DNA of 64,000 nucleotides. Origin: Cycas panzhihuaensis (Eukaryota > Cycadophyta). The notes beneath the pieces were generated by a model, which worked only from the letters and a program-made list of their open reading frames with translations, was not told where the DNA came from and did no database searches. This document shows, one piece after another, positions 11,990 to 24,059 of this stretch (the first letter of the stretch is position 1; the number at the start of each line of letters is the position of its first letter). The DNA lies in assembly GCA_023213395.1 (NCBI GenBank), contig CM041465.1:191587741-191651740 (forward strand), read 5' to 3'. Made by a program: the position numbers and the translations under genes.

Positions 11990-12575
11990 TTTATATTGAC
12001 AAATTAGTGTCTCATTATATGCAGAATACTTAAGAGCCACATTGGGTTATAACAAAACAAATATAGAGATATTTAGAGTAAACTCTTAATCTAAGTATAG
12101 AGTACCTTCGTAGTGGAGATATAAAGTTACATGACTACATTGATACATATTAGGGAGAAGGCGTGATAATTGAAATCTACTACTTAACATGTGTTTGGTA
12201 TTGGCAATGGATTTATATCATGGCAATCAAAGAAGCAATAGGCAATGACACTATCTTATATAAAGGCAGAGTATGAAGGACTAACTTTTGGTGTAAGAGA
12301 AGTTTTATGGGTACAAGGACTTTTAGATATCCTTAGTATATCTTATAGCACCCTAATTATTTTAGTCAATAAGTAAAGCATTATTCATTTATCAAAGAAT
12401 CTAAAGTTCATATACATACAAAGCATATTAAAATCCAACACCAATATATAAGTGAAATGATCAAAGTAAGGAAATTACAAATTGACTTTTGCCTGAGTGA
12501 GAAGTAACACATAAGTATTTACCAAAGTACTTACTAAAGATTAATTCACCAAGACTCATACCATATTGGGATATA
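11990..12575 (+). pseudogene. Copia RT C-terminus and RNase H, degenerate
   Basis: Frames on the plus strand give VSHYMQNTYEPHW-like (RT thumb), RYLEYTLNLSIEYLRSGDIK, then ISWQSKKQ, LSYIKAEYEGLTFGVREVLW and NKxSIIHLSKN. These are the standard consecutive Copia RNase H landmarks (SWQSKKQ..VALS..EAEY). Several stops and frame changes. Lies between LTR 2 and LTR 3 with only about 0.7 kb between them, so most of gag-pol is missing from this unit. Confidence 0.75.
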
Positions 12576-12675
12576 GAGAAGTTATTTTTAAGGGGATATG
12601 TATTAGTAAGGATGTTCTAGCCTTCATTGGTGATATCAAACTACAGATTGAATCCCACATTTGCATTAAGAGAGG

Positions 12676-13015
12676 ATGGTAGGATGGCAGACATTATTAA
12701 GCTGCAAGGTTAATGTTAAATATGGATTACTTAACATAAAATCAAAAGGTATGAATATTTCAGAGGATCACAACCATTCAAGTTGGATGTACTATTTAGG
12801 GGATCACAAATGACCCCATAGTCTATTATAAACTCATCCATGTATTATCAATGTGATCTATTAATCTTTTGTAATGAATTTTTTGTGGAAAATTTTTCCC
12901 ACATAAAACTTATGTATGGTGTATATGTGGTCTTTGATCATTTCTTATTATGTGTGATCAAGATCCTATAATTTAGAATACATGTATGCTTCATGTTTCT
13001 TCATATATTATGATA
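12676..13015 (+). repeat. Copia LTR relic 3 of the array
   Basis: Best match to 3838-4144. Preceded by GCATTAAGAGAGGA (PPT-like, about 12652-12666) and followed by TGGTATTTGAAGCTTC, a PBS-like sequence. Confidence 0.6.
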
Positions 13016-13028
13016 TGGTATTTGAAGC
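13016..13028 (+). other. PBS relic after LTR 3
   Basis: TGGTATTTGAAGC resembles TGGTATCAGAGC with a small insertion. Its presence after the third LTR implies that another internal region once followed. Confidence 0.5.
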
Positions 13029-14670
13029 TTCTATTAAGTTTATTGCACTATATCTTGGATCACATCTTAGGATCATTAAATCAATCTTATTTGAAAATAA
13101 TCTACTAATATATTTGGAAGACACCTAAAGGTGTCATAATATAAAACTAAACTCTTATTTGACATTAGCCAATGTCATATATTAGTGTGAATGGAGGATA
13201 TTAGTGTGTACAATATGATATAATTAGTATTAATGAATAATACCAACCACTGTATAATGTTATAACTAGTCCTAATAACTTCTTTAGATTTACCTTTAAA
13301 GAGTTCTTGATACTAAAGAAATATCTAGATGTCTCTAAATAATTACTAGACTATTATAATAGTGAAATAAATTCCTATATAGGATGGAAGGGAAGCTAAC
13401 TCTATGGTATATATAATGTTAATTTAAGACGGGGTCATTTGGGAGTTAGTAGATAGAAGGCCCTAACCTCAGTACCTTATAATATAGAGGCCTAATTTAG
13501 ATGAGGTTAGAATATTGGTAGGATCTAATATATACTTCATATTATATTGACATATATGAAACTAGCTTAGAGAATTGACTTATGCCTTAACTCAATGCAA
13601 ACTCTATAAACTCTCTTAGTGATCTTGACTCATGAATTGGTAAGATGTGATATAATGGAAATTGGGCTTTTATAGATTAGGCATAAGAAGTTGACTTAGT
13701 AGAAAATGATAAGAAAGGAAAGGAAAAAGAAAATTCTATTATGCTCTATGACTCATCCACCTAGGATATTGGATGTTGTATCATATGAGATGTTTATTAC
13801 TACATATGTTAAACATATCATGCCATGTCACATGATGCTAGATATGCTAGTGTTAGGTATCGCAAATCATGTTATTATTTTATTCACATGGGTCACGTAT
13901 GATGGATAGTGACATTGCGATTATTATTTATGATGCCCCTTAAAGCATAAGGTCTTGAGATATAATATAAATGAAATAACTTACTAATCGATAATGTATT
14001 TCTATATTTCTTTCTTTTCATTCCTTTTTGTTCACCTAAGAATTTTTTAGGGTCATCTTGCCTTTTATACCTTTATTCTTTCTTTAAAGGTCTACAATAT
14101 AAGAATTTCAACTCTTCTACCTAGTTTTATTATTGACTTGCACTCTAGTTAAGGGGATGAGAAAATTTTGAATAAGACCCATAAAATATGAGAGGAAGTA
14201 AAGGTCTACTCTTGATATAATATGGTAGATTGTGACTCTTAAATAAGAAGGTTTTCAACTTGAAGAAAATAGATAGTGTTGCCGTATCTTTGGGATCATG
14301 TAGTGTAGAGTACCTATTCTAGGGAAGCTAAGGGACTAAAAAGGCTCTAGCAACACTATACCATCCTAATTGATGCAAGTTCATCTATGTGGAGTGTAAT
14401 ATGGCTTAGGTATAGTGTGAAATATGTAGAATGTCATAAAGACTAGTTTATAAGAGAAGGTGGATAGAAGCATGAGAAATGAATGGGGTGCATAAGGGAA
14501 TCCTAACATAACATGAATCTACTCTCTTAATAAATCAATATATATGAATATTAAATTTATAATAATTACTTTTAAGCCTTATTAGAACTATTCACACTAT
14601 ACCCTCTATGTAGGTTATAGTATTTGATGTTACATGCCTTAAAGCAAGTGAGGATGTAGAACCTACCTAA
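13029..14670. other. AT-rich spacer, nothing recognised
   Basis: A 67-codon open frame at 13706-13909 has no recognisable domain and unbiased AT-rich codons; I do not call it a gene. Confidence 0.5.
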
Positions 14671-15200
14671 CCAACATACCATCACTTAACATAGATGGTT
14701 AAAATATAAAAGGATGGAGAAAAAAAAACTTAGAATTCTAAAGAAAGGAAAGTGAATGTTGTTTATACTTATGTCTCCACTCCTTTTGTTTAATTAAGGG
14801 AAGAAGATAGGATGGGAAATTTTCTCTTATGCCTCCTATGTTTTTTGTATTCAAAGATAAAGATATGAAGACCTTCATATAAATAGTCTTTATATAAAGA
14901 TATTGAGATAATAGTATTAGTTATATATTTCCTTTTTATAAAGAGAACATTATGGCATAAATAATGAAGAGAATACATGCCTTTTAATTATTTAGTAGTG
15001 TTTAAATGCAATGGTTTTTCTAACTTTACTTAAGATAAGGTTAAGGAGTATGAATTTATAGATGAGGTATAAATTGTATTAGATCTGTAAGTAGCTTTTA
15101 GTTATGGATCTAATTCATTCCATCTAGATCCATAAGATTTAGCTCTGAGTTATGGATCTAATTTATTCCAAAGGTATAAATTGATGATAAATCGATCTTA
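14671..15200. repeat. Direct repeat B, left copy
   Basis: Matches 32982-33530 from CCAACATACCATCACTTAAC to ATCGATCTTAG. The two copies abut opposite ends of the Tat element. Carries one full 48-bp hairpin unit (15114-15161) plus part of another. Confidence 0.9.
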
Positions 15201-15204
15201 GAAG

Positions 15205-17958
15205 TAGAACCGCATCTGCGGGATGGTCACTATGCTTGATAGGAATCAAGGTGGTCAACAATTGAAGCTGGGGTATGGATGAAACCTATAAGCAGAGGAA
15301 CACCACAGGCGTCCGTGTGCGGAGCATGAGTTCGGGACCCATGAATGGTGCCCAACTACCTCAGAGTAGCTTTCAAATCCGAGAAGGAAGACATACATGG
15401 GGGTACCCAGATGGTCTCAAAGAGGAAGGTCCTCCCACCCTTCAATGGCGGAAGGGAGAGGAGAGACCCTCGAAGGAGGGTTTCTATGGCGAAAGAATGT
15501 GAGACAGAAGAGTATAACCAAAAGGACTAGGACAAATATAGGTAGGCTTCCCTTAGGTTAATTGGCCTAAAGCAAATCTAACCAAGGAAAGGGATGGGAA
15601 AAGTGTAACTAAGAGCTACTCTCCCTATCTCTCTCTCTTTCATTCAATGACAAAAGGCTAAGAGAAAAAAAGGGAACAAATGTCTTATGTGCATTCAAGC
15701 ATGCAAGCCAAATGAAGTGCAACTAAGGGTGCTTTAAGACTATATAGGAAAAAAGGAGGAGGAATGTAGTCCCTACTATGTCCTTTTCCTATAAAAGACA
15801 AGCACACAACACACTTATGCAAGTAGTTAGTTTATTATCCCTTTTTACCTTTATGTAATCTATTAAGCAAATGCAACAGATATTAGATAAGAGCATAAAA
15901 AGGGAAGGGGTAGATAGAGAGAGGGAACGCGTACCCGGGAAGTATAGGGGTTAATGAAGAACCTCACTTGCACGCAACGTATGCCCTCTCGTCAATAGTT
16001 AGTGTGTAACCATAGTTGGTATGGAGAACAAGGGCTTCCTTACCTTCCCTGTACAAAAGACAAAGCGAGCGGGAAAAGTGAAGAAAGCGGTAAACATACC
16101 AAGAAGCAAGCAAAGCAAAAGAGGAGAGAAGGGTGAAACTTAGGTCATACATTCTTCCTCTTTATGAACTTTGCTTTAAACATACATCCACAAGAGTCTT
16201 TCCCTTCCAAGAAGGGATTGCAAGATACTATATAGGCAAATATATGATATGAATGCTAAAATTTTATATTTTAGGTTAGTGGAACTACTACTGAAAATAA
16301 TTCTACTTTCCTCAAAGTAAAACCACGCATGACAAGCAAGAAGGGAAAGGGTAGCCTCAAGATGGCAAAACCCTTTGCTAAACGTTCTCCACGCAGCCTG
16401 AAAATACAATAAGGTAAGGGTTATGTGACAGTCTATGAACAACAAATAAGCATGGGGATGAATGATGTAGGATGTAGGAGAGATACTTAGGTAGCAGATT
16501 CTTTGCAGACGACATTGCCACACAAGCCTCACTAAAGGTCCAAATAGGTGCTGAACAAGGTTAGGGGCATAAAGAAGGCCCAAAGGAAGAGTGTGCAGGC
16601 CTAGAATTAGCGCAGAAGAGTCTGCTGATATCTAGCGCAGGCTTGGGTTCCACCCACTCCTAGTTAACTCAAGGAAAGCATAGGCGCAAGAGAGGAAGGA
16701 AGGGAAGGGGTTTGCCCTTGGGGAGTAGGTCTAACTGGGATGGATCCCCCCTTACTCCCTTCACCCAATCCTTGTATGCCCTCTCCTATAGCTTTCTTGA
16801 AGAAAACCAATGAAGAAATGGGATGGAAATCAAGGTATACAAAGCCAAACACAAGGAAAAGCAATCCTTTGTACATCCAAAGGATAAAAGAGAAGGAAAA
16901 ATACACTTTCAAATAGGCTCTAATGGAACAAATACATACTAAATCATGAAAATAAAGTAAAAGGTACCTGTTGGGCTGAGTTGAGGGCAGATTTACCCTT
17001 ACAACCAATGAAAGAGAGCAGGTCCTACAAGGTTTACATGGTATTTCCCAAAGTGGAGCTATAGAAGACACTTGCTGGGTGAAGTTGAGGAAGAACCAAA
17101 GAGATCTTGCTTGGAAATGCTTGAAGGGGGGTCTCCCACCATGAAACAGAGCTGCTGCAGGTAGAACTTGAGTTGGAATAGCAGAAAACACAGAGTTGCA
17201 TGTGCACATGTGAAGGAGAGGAGGAAGGGAGCAGAATTATAGTAGCAACATGTGATGTTTGAGAGCCAAGAGATGTGAAATGAGGAATTTTTTGGGATAA
17301 ATACTTACCCCAACCCTAATCGAGTGATTAGGGTGCGAATATGGCTAAGTTGGTCATTTATCCATGTGGCAATTCTACGAAAAGAGCGAGAATTGCCATA
17401 GTGGATTAAAAATGAAGTGCAGATCCCTTTGTGGTAAACTTGGCAGTGCAAGCTTAGTTTACAATGGTGCGAGACCGAGGAGACTAAAATGGCAATGGCC
17501 AAGGTTAGGAGCCCTAGAAAGAGGTGTGGCAGCCTAAGAGGGGTGGGCCTCTGTCCAGTGGATAGGGACGATCACATGGCATGTGAACTAGACCAAATGA
17601 GGCACCAAGAGCTAGAAATCCTAGAAATATCACAATGGGGACACAGGATCAGGGTATGAGTAGATCATACCAACTGAGTAAGGACTGAGGTGACATGGAG
17701 ATAGCACGGAGGGTTGTAGAGTGCCATGGGAATGCCTACCTTACGAAGGTGGGGCTCATGGATCGTCATGGGCTAAAGTATGACAAGTAGTATAATCAAG
17801 CGGTAGATGCAAGGTAATCACACAAATGTGGTAGTCGATCATGCAGTGAGGTAATGCTTCTATCTACCTTTCTAAAGAAATAATAAAGGTGAAAAGAAAG
17901 AAGCATACCTCGGCACACTGAGTCAACTGTCATATTCATTCCTGGTAGCTGGGAAACA
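15205..17958 (-). repeat. 3' LTR of the Tat element
   Basis: 2754 bp; minus strand starts TGTTTCCCAGCTACCAGG and ends ...TTCTA (worn CCA). Aligns along its length to 30210-32981. A 181-codon open frame inside (16664-17209, -) is broken in the sister LTR and is not counted as a gene. Confidence 0.9.
17434..17462. promoter_or_regulatory. LTR palindrome, worn copy
   Basis: GTAAACT ... AGTTTAC arms around a decayed centre; same place as 32468-32495 and 60617-60646 in the sister LTRs. Confidence 0.45.
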
Positions 17959-17971
17959 CTGCCCCCTTGGC
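17959..17971 (-). other. Polypurine tract of the Tat element
   Basis: Minus strand reads CCAAGGGGGCAG immediately before the 3' LTR start. Confidence 0.65.
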
Positions 17972-18036
17972 AGTAGAGCCTTGCCAGTTGGAAGCATAGT
18001 GTGATGGTGAATGCTAAAAACACAACTGTCAATAGT

Positions 18037-18062
<26 letters not shown>
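18037..18062. repeat. (AC)n microsatellite
   Basis: About 13 AC units followed by a short AT tract, in the 3' non-coding part of the Tat element. Confidence 0.95.
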
Positions 18063-18068
<6 letters not shown>

Positions 18069-18423
18069 ATATATATATCAATCATGATCCAACAAGAGCC
18101 AAGGGTGCCAGCGAGTGTCGTGGCAGAACGCGTGGATACGAGGACAAGGGTGGAGACAACATAGGGGCCACCTATGTGCCACCCGAGAATCGACTAGAAG
18201 CTAAGAAAGATGAGGTGGATGCCCCCATCGTGGGGTAAAAGAGAAGTGCATGATGATATCGAGAAAAGGGTAAACAAGCAAACATGATGGTCGCCATGGT
18301 TTAACCTCATTAGCAGCTAACTTTCGGAGGTGCGAACGGATCACAGAGTGAGATGCAAGATCACCCAAGACTTGGGCGATAGGGTGACTAGGCAAGTCTC
18401 TCAAGGGCGGTCAACAAGAAGAG

Positions 18424-18823
18424 GAAGGTGGTACTTAAGGATGAGGCAAACGAGACTGTCTGCCTCAGCATTGAGGGCCCGAGGGATGTGTCGAATGTCG
18501 ATGGGCGAAAACAAGCCAATAGGGATCTAGATCTTTGAAGCGAGGGTTCTCAAGCGTGGGTATCATACTTGGTGAACCTAGGTGAGATGGAACAACACCA
18601 CCTGGGAGTCACAAAGAAGAACAATGGATCCGTGGCGAAAACTGAGTGCATCAGTGAGGGCTTTGATAATGGCTGTGTACTCACCTTCATTATTGGTAGT
18701 CTCAGGAAGGAAGATTCTGGGATACAGGAAATCATATCCGGAAGGGTCGCGAAGAATCCATACAACGACAGAGGGGCTAGGGTTACCACGACTTCTATCG
18801 TCAGCGAAGATGAAGAGAGTCAT
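18424..18823 (-). pseudogene. Second (archaeal-type) RNase H of the Tat element
   Basis: Open frame from 18823 reads FADDRSRGNPSPS (family FDGASRGNPGP), then TTNNEGEYTAIIKALTDAL and VLLCDSQVV. After a frame change near 18510 it reads RHIPRALNAEADSL. That gives the D-E-D-(H)-D pattern of an RNase H1 fold, distinct from the RT-linked RNase H at about 24100-24450. Tat elements are known for such an extra RNase H, but it usually lies between RNase H and integrase. Here it is 3' of integrase, beyond an antisense ORF and only about 0.5 kb from the 3' LTR. One frameshift and one stop leave it inactive. Confidence 0.75.
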
Positions 18824-19762
18824 GGGTGAGAAAATGAAGTATCTCGGTAGAGAAAATATATAATGGAGTTGAAGTCATTAAGAAAAAGGGGCTTGTATGG
18901 CTAACAATGATGGCCGTGAAGGGTAGGAGGACCCGATGTGAGGCTACTAGAGGAGAGGATTAGACTATCCGATCATAGGCAGAGAGCGGGCTGTGAGAAG
19001 ACCATCCTGGGGTGCCAAAGATTACTTAAGAAAGCGAAAGACCCCAAGCGGAAGGAGCATTCCTTTGGAGACCCTAGGGTAGGAATGGGTGCAAAATGAG
19101 TCGAGATGACGAAATAAGCTAAGCGAGTATAAACTCAAGCATACAGGGTGACATGTAAAAGCGAGGCGGAGGCCCCTAGCGAAAATGTATTGGAAGAGTA
19201 CCATAAATGCACTTAGAAGCAGGTAAAAGCGAAGACTATGGGCCTTGCAGGAAGCAGGGGCCAAAAGGCAATGATGATCGGGAATAAGAGATGGTCTTGG
19301 CGCTATCTCAAAGGTGAAAAGCAGGAGAAAGTGCCTATCGGGCCCCCACCTATATAAGGAAAACTAATGAAAATAGGATTCAATTTCACAGGCTCACGAA
19401 AGAATTCAGAGCCCTTCCCTTATGCAGCGGAGCGCCACACGACTTTGGAGGCACGCTGAGGGAGATCTGACCATTAGATCAAGACTAGAAGATAGTCATT
19501 GAGACTAGGACGACAAGATGATGACAACACGATCAGATCTAGTGAGTGGATCATCCAAACCCAACCCCATCTCGTCATTTGAAAGTTATTGCTTTTTATT
19601 AAATTTATGTAGTTTTTTGGGCCCCATATGGGTGAGGAACGATCTCTCGAAGTCTAAACTAGACCTAGAGAGAGGCGGGACTGGGGTATCAGGTAGCCCT
19701 AGTCCTCATGGGCCTGGCTATGGGTTGCTTTGGGAAAACTTTTTAAGTATTTTGGATGAGAA
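18824..19762. other. Non-coding spacer with a TATA-like box
   Basis: No supported ORF; open frames of 80-90 codons on either strand show no domain. CCTATATAAGGA at about 19349-19360 (+) is a candidate promoter element pointing toward the antisense ORF. Confidence 0.35.
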
Positions 19763-19882
19763 ACCCCTTCTTTTGAAGGGGTGACGTTCACATGGCGATA
19801 AAGATCGCGGTGCTGCGATCTTTCTGCGGGCCCCGATAAATCAGGGACTAAGGCTAAACTCTATGGTACTGCGAAGTTTAGC
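19763..19882. promoter_or_regulatory. Cluster of three hairpins upstream of the antisense ORF
   Basis: Hairpin 1 at 19763-19782: 8-bp stem ACCCCTTC, TTTT loop. Hairpin 2 at 19800-19823: 9-bp stem AAAGATCGC, 6-nt loop. Palindrome 3 at 19853-19882: arms GCTAAACT / AGTTTAGC, resembling the LTR palindrome. They lie in the gap between the second RNase H and the antisense ORF. Confidence 0.6.
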
Positions 19883-20026
19883 GCGGTGTAAAGGTAGAGT
19901 TGATGAAAATTAAAGATGAGGGGCCAAGGGCCCCCAAATCTCAACCAAATGAGGCTGAGGGGCAGCCCAAAGGATAGAGGGGTGAGCATAAGTCAGGATC
20001 TGACTAGTTTCATGGCATTTTGCAGG

Positions 20027-21955
20027 TGGTGATCGTGGTGGAGAACCGTGAAAACATTGGTATGACTATGCTGAGCTTTATCAAGATGATGCCTCATGAG
20101 GACAGACAGGTTTTGGTGAGGTGTGGCCTACTGAAGGTCACGAGGATACCTTAGTACACATCAGACCAGAGGCTACTAGTGGACATCATGTCACACTGGG
20201 ATAGACAGAGGCAGGTCTTCCATTTACCCCAAGTAGGAGACGTATCAGTGACATCGAGGGATATCTGGAGGATACTAGGGGTGTCGACGACAGGGAGGCT
20301 AGCATCACTAGGGGTGCTGCTTAGCACTGAGGCAATACACAGAGAGGCAGCGATATTTTTTATTGGGAAGGATAGGTGGGAGAAGCGAGGGATACCTCTC
20401 CAGAGTATGGTCATGTCAGGGATTCCTCGTGTGAGGAAGTTGATTACACTATGCATTCTATTTCGGATATCCCAGAAATAGAACTATAAAGACATACCAG
20501 GCAGTTGGATGGATACAGTGAGGATATGTGAGGCTCGGGAGAGGCTAGATTAGTCTACCCTCATAGTGGCAAACCTTGTCGCCTAGTTGGATGCTATTCA
20601 AACAGTAGGGAAGGGTGGTCTATCATATAACACCCTTCTGTAGTGTTGGTTTCTTGACCACTTTAGGCGATGCTTGCCGGTGGGGACCACACCCCATCTC
20701 AGAGTGGGCCCCCATGGTACATAGATGACATACTAGGTTCAGGGGGACCGAGGAATAGGCACATGTTCGTTGCTCAGTGGAGGCCACATCATTGGACCTC
20801 CTCACCTTAACTGATTACATATCAGACCCGTATCGAGCGGTGAAGTGGGACAGTGATGATGAGACAGGTGGGGTAGGAGTAGCCCACAGGAGATGATGGT
20901 GATGGAGGAGATAGTGGTGAAAGGCGGGCCATCGGCGGCCATAGGAGGACGTGCAAGTCTAATAGGGGCCATGAGGATGAGAGGCGGGCCGTCGAGGGCT
21001 GAGGAGGAGGCGAGCCCCTTAGGAGTTGTAGAGAAGAGTTAGGACCCGGTGACCCAAGCTTGGGAGGTTGCAGTTGTCAAGAGATCCGGAGGCGGTGGCA
21101 CCAACGGAGGAGAGGAGGGATGCCCAGTGGTTGAGGTAGTGGGTGAGGAGGTACCCGGAGGAGGAGGAGGTACTGCGGCTAGTGGAGTACACAGGCGGGA
21201 GGTAGTCATCAGGAGTCGAGGCCGTGACCATCTTAGGTGAGACATGACCTTCTCCTGTCATCATTTGATTGTCAAATATATATATATATTTTTATTTTGG
21301 TTTGGCATATATATGTATACGTACTGACATGTGACGTGTTAGATTCAGAGGTATAGTCGATATCCAGAGGCTGGTAGAGGTGGTGGTCTAAGAGATGTTC
21401 CCCCAGGCCTACGCGGAGGGGCAACCTCCTATCCAGGTAGGTGATGAGCCCAGATCAGTAGGTGCCCATACAACAACATTCATCCCGTTGGTGAGGGCAA
21501 GGGATATTTAGATTGCAAAGTCTCAGGAGCACAAGGTATGTGCAGGACACCTTCAAGCAGAGCTAGACATGACCTGAGTTGAGAAAGATGCCCTCCAGAG
21601 TTGGGTACAGGCATTGGAGGCTCAGGGAGGAGCCAGAGGGGATGCAGAGAGCTGCATTCAGATGGCAATGATGGAGGAGCATCTCTAGGGGATGGAGGAG
21701 AGGCTCCACGAAGTAGAGGGGGATCAAGATCGTATCCAAGCTCGATATGATCGATTGGTGGATGAGGTGGCCTTGAGATCATCGCAGAGCAGGACATATA
21801 CACAAACAGCAGCGATGACCCCCAAGAGGCCTCAGGACGAGGGGAGCGAGGCAGGGAGCTCTCCAAGGTGCAGGAGGAGCCTAGGAGGAATGTGGTCCCC
21901 AGAAGAGGGATCACACAGGCCAAGAGATGACGCCCCAGGGGCAGGGTAGTAGTAG
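20027..21955 (+). pseudogene. Antisense extra ORF of the Tat element (plant-mobile-domain-like plus coiled coil)
   Basis: Runs opposite to gag-pol. N-terminal half (about 20040-20830): DRQVLVRCGLLKVTRI, LLVDIMSHWDRQRQVFHLP, TSRDIWRILGVSTTG, VLLSTEAIHREAA and LLxCWFLDHFRRCLP. This is the layout of the plant mobile domain (PF10536) family, where W-(D/E)-x-FHLPxGE-(T/V)xTxxD(I/V)xxI(L)G is typical. Middle (about 20870-21240): low-complexity Gly/Glu-rich. C-terminal (about 21340-21950): charged, predicted coiled coil (MEERLHEVEGDQDRIQARYD). Stops such as IP*YTS and ISQK*NY interrupt it. A TTTGCAG|G acceptor-like site precedes the readable part, so a spliced 5' exon is possible. Extra antisense ORFs near the 3' end, some with a transposon-derived domain, are reported for Tat elements; function unknown. 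Confidence 0.65.
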
Positions 21956-22662
21956 AGTAGAGTATAGGAGTTTTGTTTTAGACAAGGGAAAGCATGGACC
22001 TCCAGGGAGTCACGATATGTAGTCACATGATTGTACTCCTCCCTGCAAGGATTCTAGCTTCCCACAGATCATGTACCATACCAGTTGTACGATATAACAC
22101 ATGATGAATCTTTTTATGTAAATAGACGGGGTGATTGATACCCCATTTGATGTATGATGATGTGTATCATAATATGTGATGGATGATGTGTGTTTATATT
22201 TACATGTTTATGTATGTATGTGTATGAGGATGCACGAATATACGAGGATAAGATTGATGATGTTTTGAGCTGATTATTATATGATTTTGTGCTATGATAT
22301 TTGTTCGCATTATACACATTTTCTTTCATGCAAGGCCATATTCAATGTGAGGTAATAGGTACATGTGAGGCCAGGAGATAGGATAGCACACATGTCCACA
22401 TGGGAGCATAATGGGATATGCAAAGGAAATGCCCATTAAGAGGGAGTGACGACACTCCAACACGTCATGCTAATTGGGGGGAATGCCTAAATAGGAGGAC
22501 AAGGTTTCTAGGGGAATAAGAATAGGGGCTCCGTAGGAGGAACTCAAAAGGAACAAGAGAGCCACCATGAGCTGTCATCCAGCTTGTGGCTAGGAGGAAT
22601 GGGAACAAGCTTAGGATGGTAGTTTAGGCTCATTTCGAAGCGTGGAGAAGGCAGTGAAGAAG
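21956..22662. other. Non-coding spacer between antisense ORF and integrase
   Basis: AT-rich at 22040-22330 with TATG/CATA-rich simple sequence; probably shared 3' flank of the two convergent coding units. No ORF supported. Confidence 0.45.
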
Positions 22663-23790
22663 TCATATATAGAATTTTTTGAGGAATTTCCTATTAATAA
22701 CTTTCTCAAATTCAAGGTCCTCTAGGGTGACGATCCTATAGGCGTCGTTATCGAGACTCTCGAGAACGACAAAGGGATCGACCCATTTGGGTCCGAATTT
22801 GGTCAAGCGGTCATGAAGATATTCCAGCTTGAGGACATGGTCCCTAGGATACAAAGGATGAGAATGAAGGTATTTATCATAAGTCCTTTGTGAGCGGGCT
22901 TTAGACATGAGATTAGCCTAGTAAGCAACTAAACATCTCTTATTCAAAGCCTCGAGATCTACGAGACGAGCCTGACAGATAGACTTCTCATCGATAAGAC
23001 CTCGAAGAGAAACTCGTAGAAAGGGGATCTCCACTTCTAATAGGAATATTACCTCGGTCCTGTAAACTAGGGAGAATGAAGTGATTCCCGTAGCTGCATG
23101 GATAGAGGTATAATAGGCCCACATGGCAGAAGGGAGTTGGAGGTGCCAATCTCTCTGAGATTGAGCAATAGTTTTCTTTAGGATATTGATAAGAGTTTTA
23201 TCGAATGATTCAACTTAACCATTTACCTTGAGGTAATAAGGAGAAGAAGTTTTGTGAGAATTTTTCACAAAGTTCGTCCATCTCCTTGTTACAAAAAGGG
23301 GTTTTGTTGTCTGTAATTAAGACGTCTGGAATTCCAAAGCAGTAAATGATATACTGGTAGAGGGCGGGGATTAAGTAAAGTACTACATGGCAGTTAAGAT
23401 GAACTTGTGCTATGACGAAGAGGGTGGGGATATGGCCCTAATGAGGTCCAAGCCCCATTGGGAGAAGGGCCATGGAGATATGATGGGATGAAGAGCCTCG
23501 AAAGGCACGTGGGAGATGTTGGCATGCTCTTGGCATGTGAGCATCTCAAGGCGTAGGCATGGGTATCCTTAAAGAGGGATAGCCAATAATAGCCCATATG
23601 AAGGATCCTCTGGGCCATGGATTAGTCCCCAAAGTGGCCCCCACAAACACTATGGTCACAGTCGTAGAGTATCTGGTCTACTTCGTTGGGAGTGATGCAA
23701 CAGAGGAGGATCCCATCAAAGGATCTCTTATACAATACTTCATCCATAAGGGAGTATTACCTAGCAGTGGTTTAAATGCGTGACCTAACC
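22663..23790 (-). pseudogene. Tat integrase
   Basis: Ordered landmarks on the minus strand: VCGGHFGD and the second half of the HHCC zinc finger near MAQRILHMGYYW, then WGLDLI (first catalytic Asp), LLQTTKPLF-like second-Asp region, NG*VESFDKTLINIL (catalytic Glu), MWAYYTSIHAATGITSFSLVYRTEV, and the C-terminal KWVDPFVVLESLDNDAYRIV. This is the standard Tat integrase plan. At least four stops, mostly Q or R codons turned to TAG, TGA or TAA. Confidence 0.85.
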
Positions 23791-24059
23791 TTGTTACTAC
23801 CTTCTAGGTGGTACTGTTGCTGAGTAAGGTACCATACGATGTCACTATACCACTCACTATTAATGAGTGGAGGGGAAGGAGTACCATAAATAGTCAAGAT
23901 AGACTCATCAGGAAGAGAGTCATCAATGGGGGTATCGAATGAGTTAGGAACAAGGGCATCTACAAGCTATTCCAACACTACTATCCCCTTCTTTAATTTC
24001 CTGTTGACGATGTGGAGATTGAATTCCTGAAGGAGGACGATAGCGACCGACCCTACTTG

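Noticed and set aside
16664-17209. 181-codon ORF in the Tat 3' LTR
   Set aside because: Broken in the sister LTR at 30210-32981 and without a domain; chance ORF in non-coding LTR.
21480-21923. 147-codon minus-strand ORF (Pro/Ser-rich)
   Set aside because: Shadow of the coiled-coil part of the antisense ORF on the plus strand.
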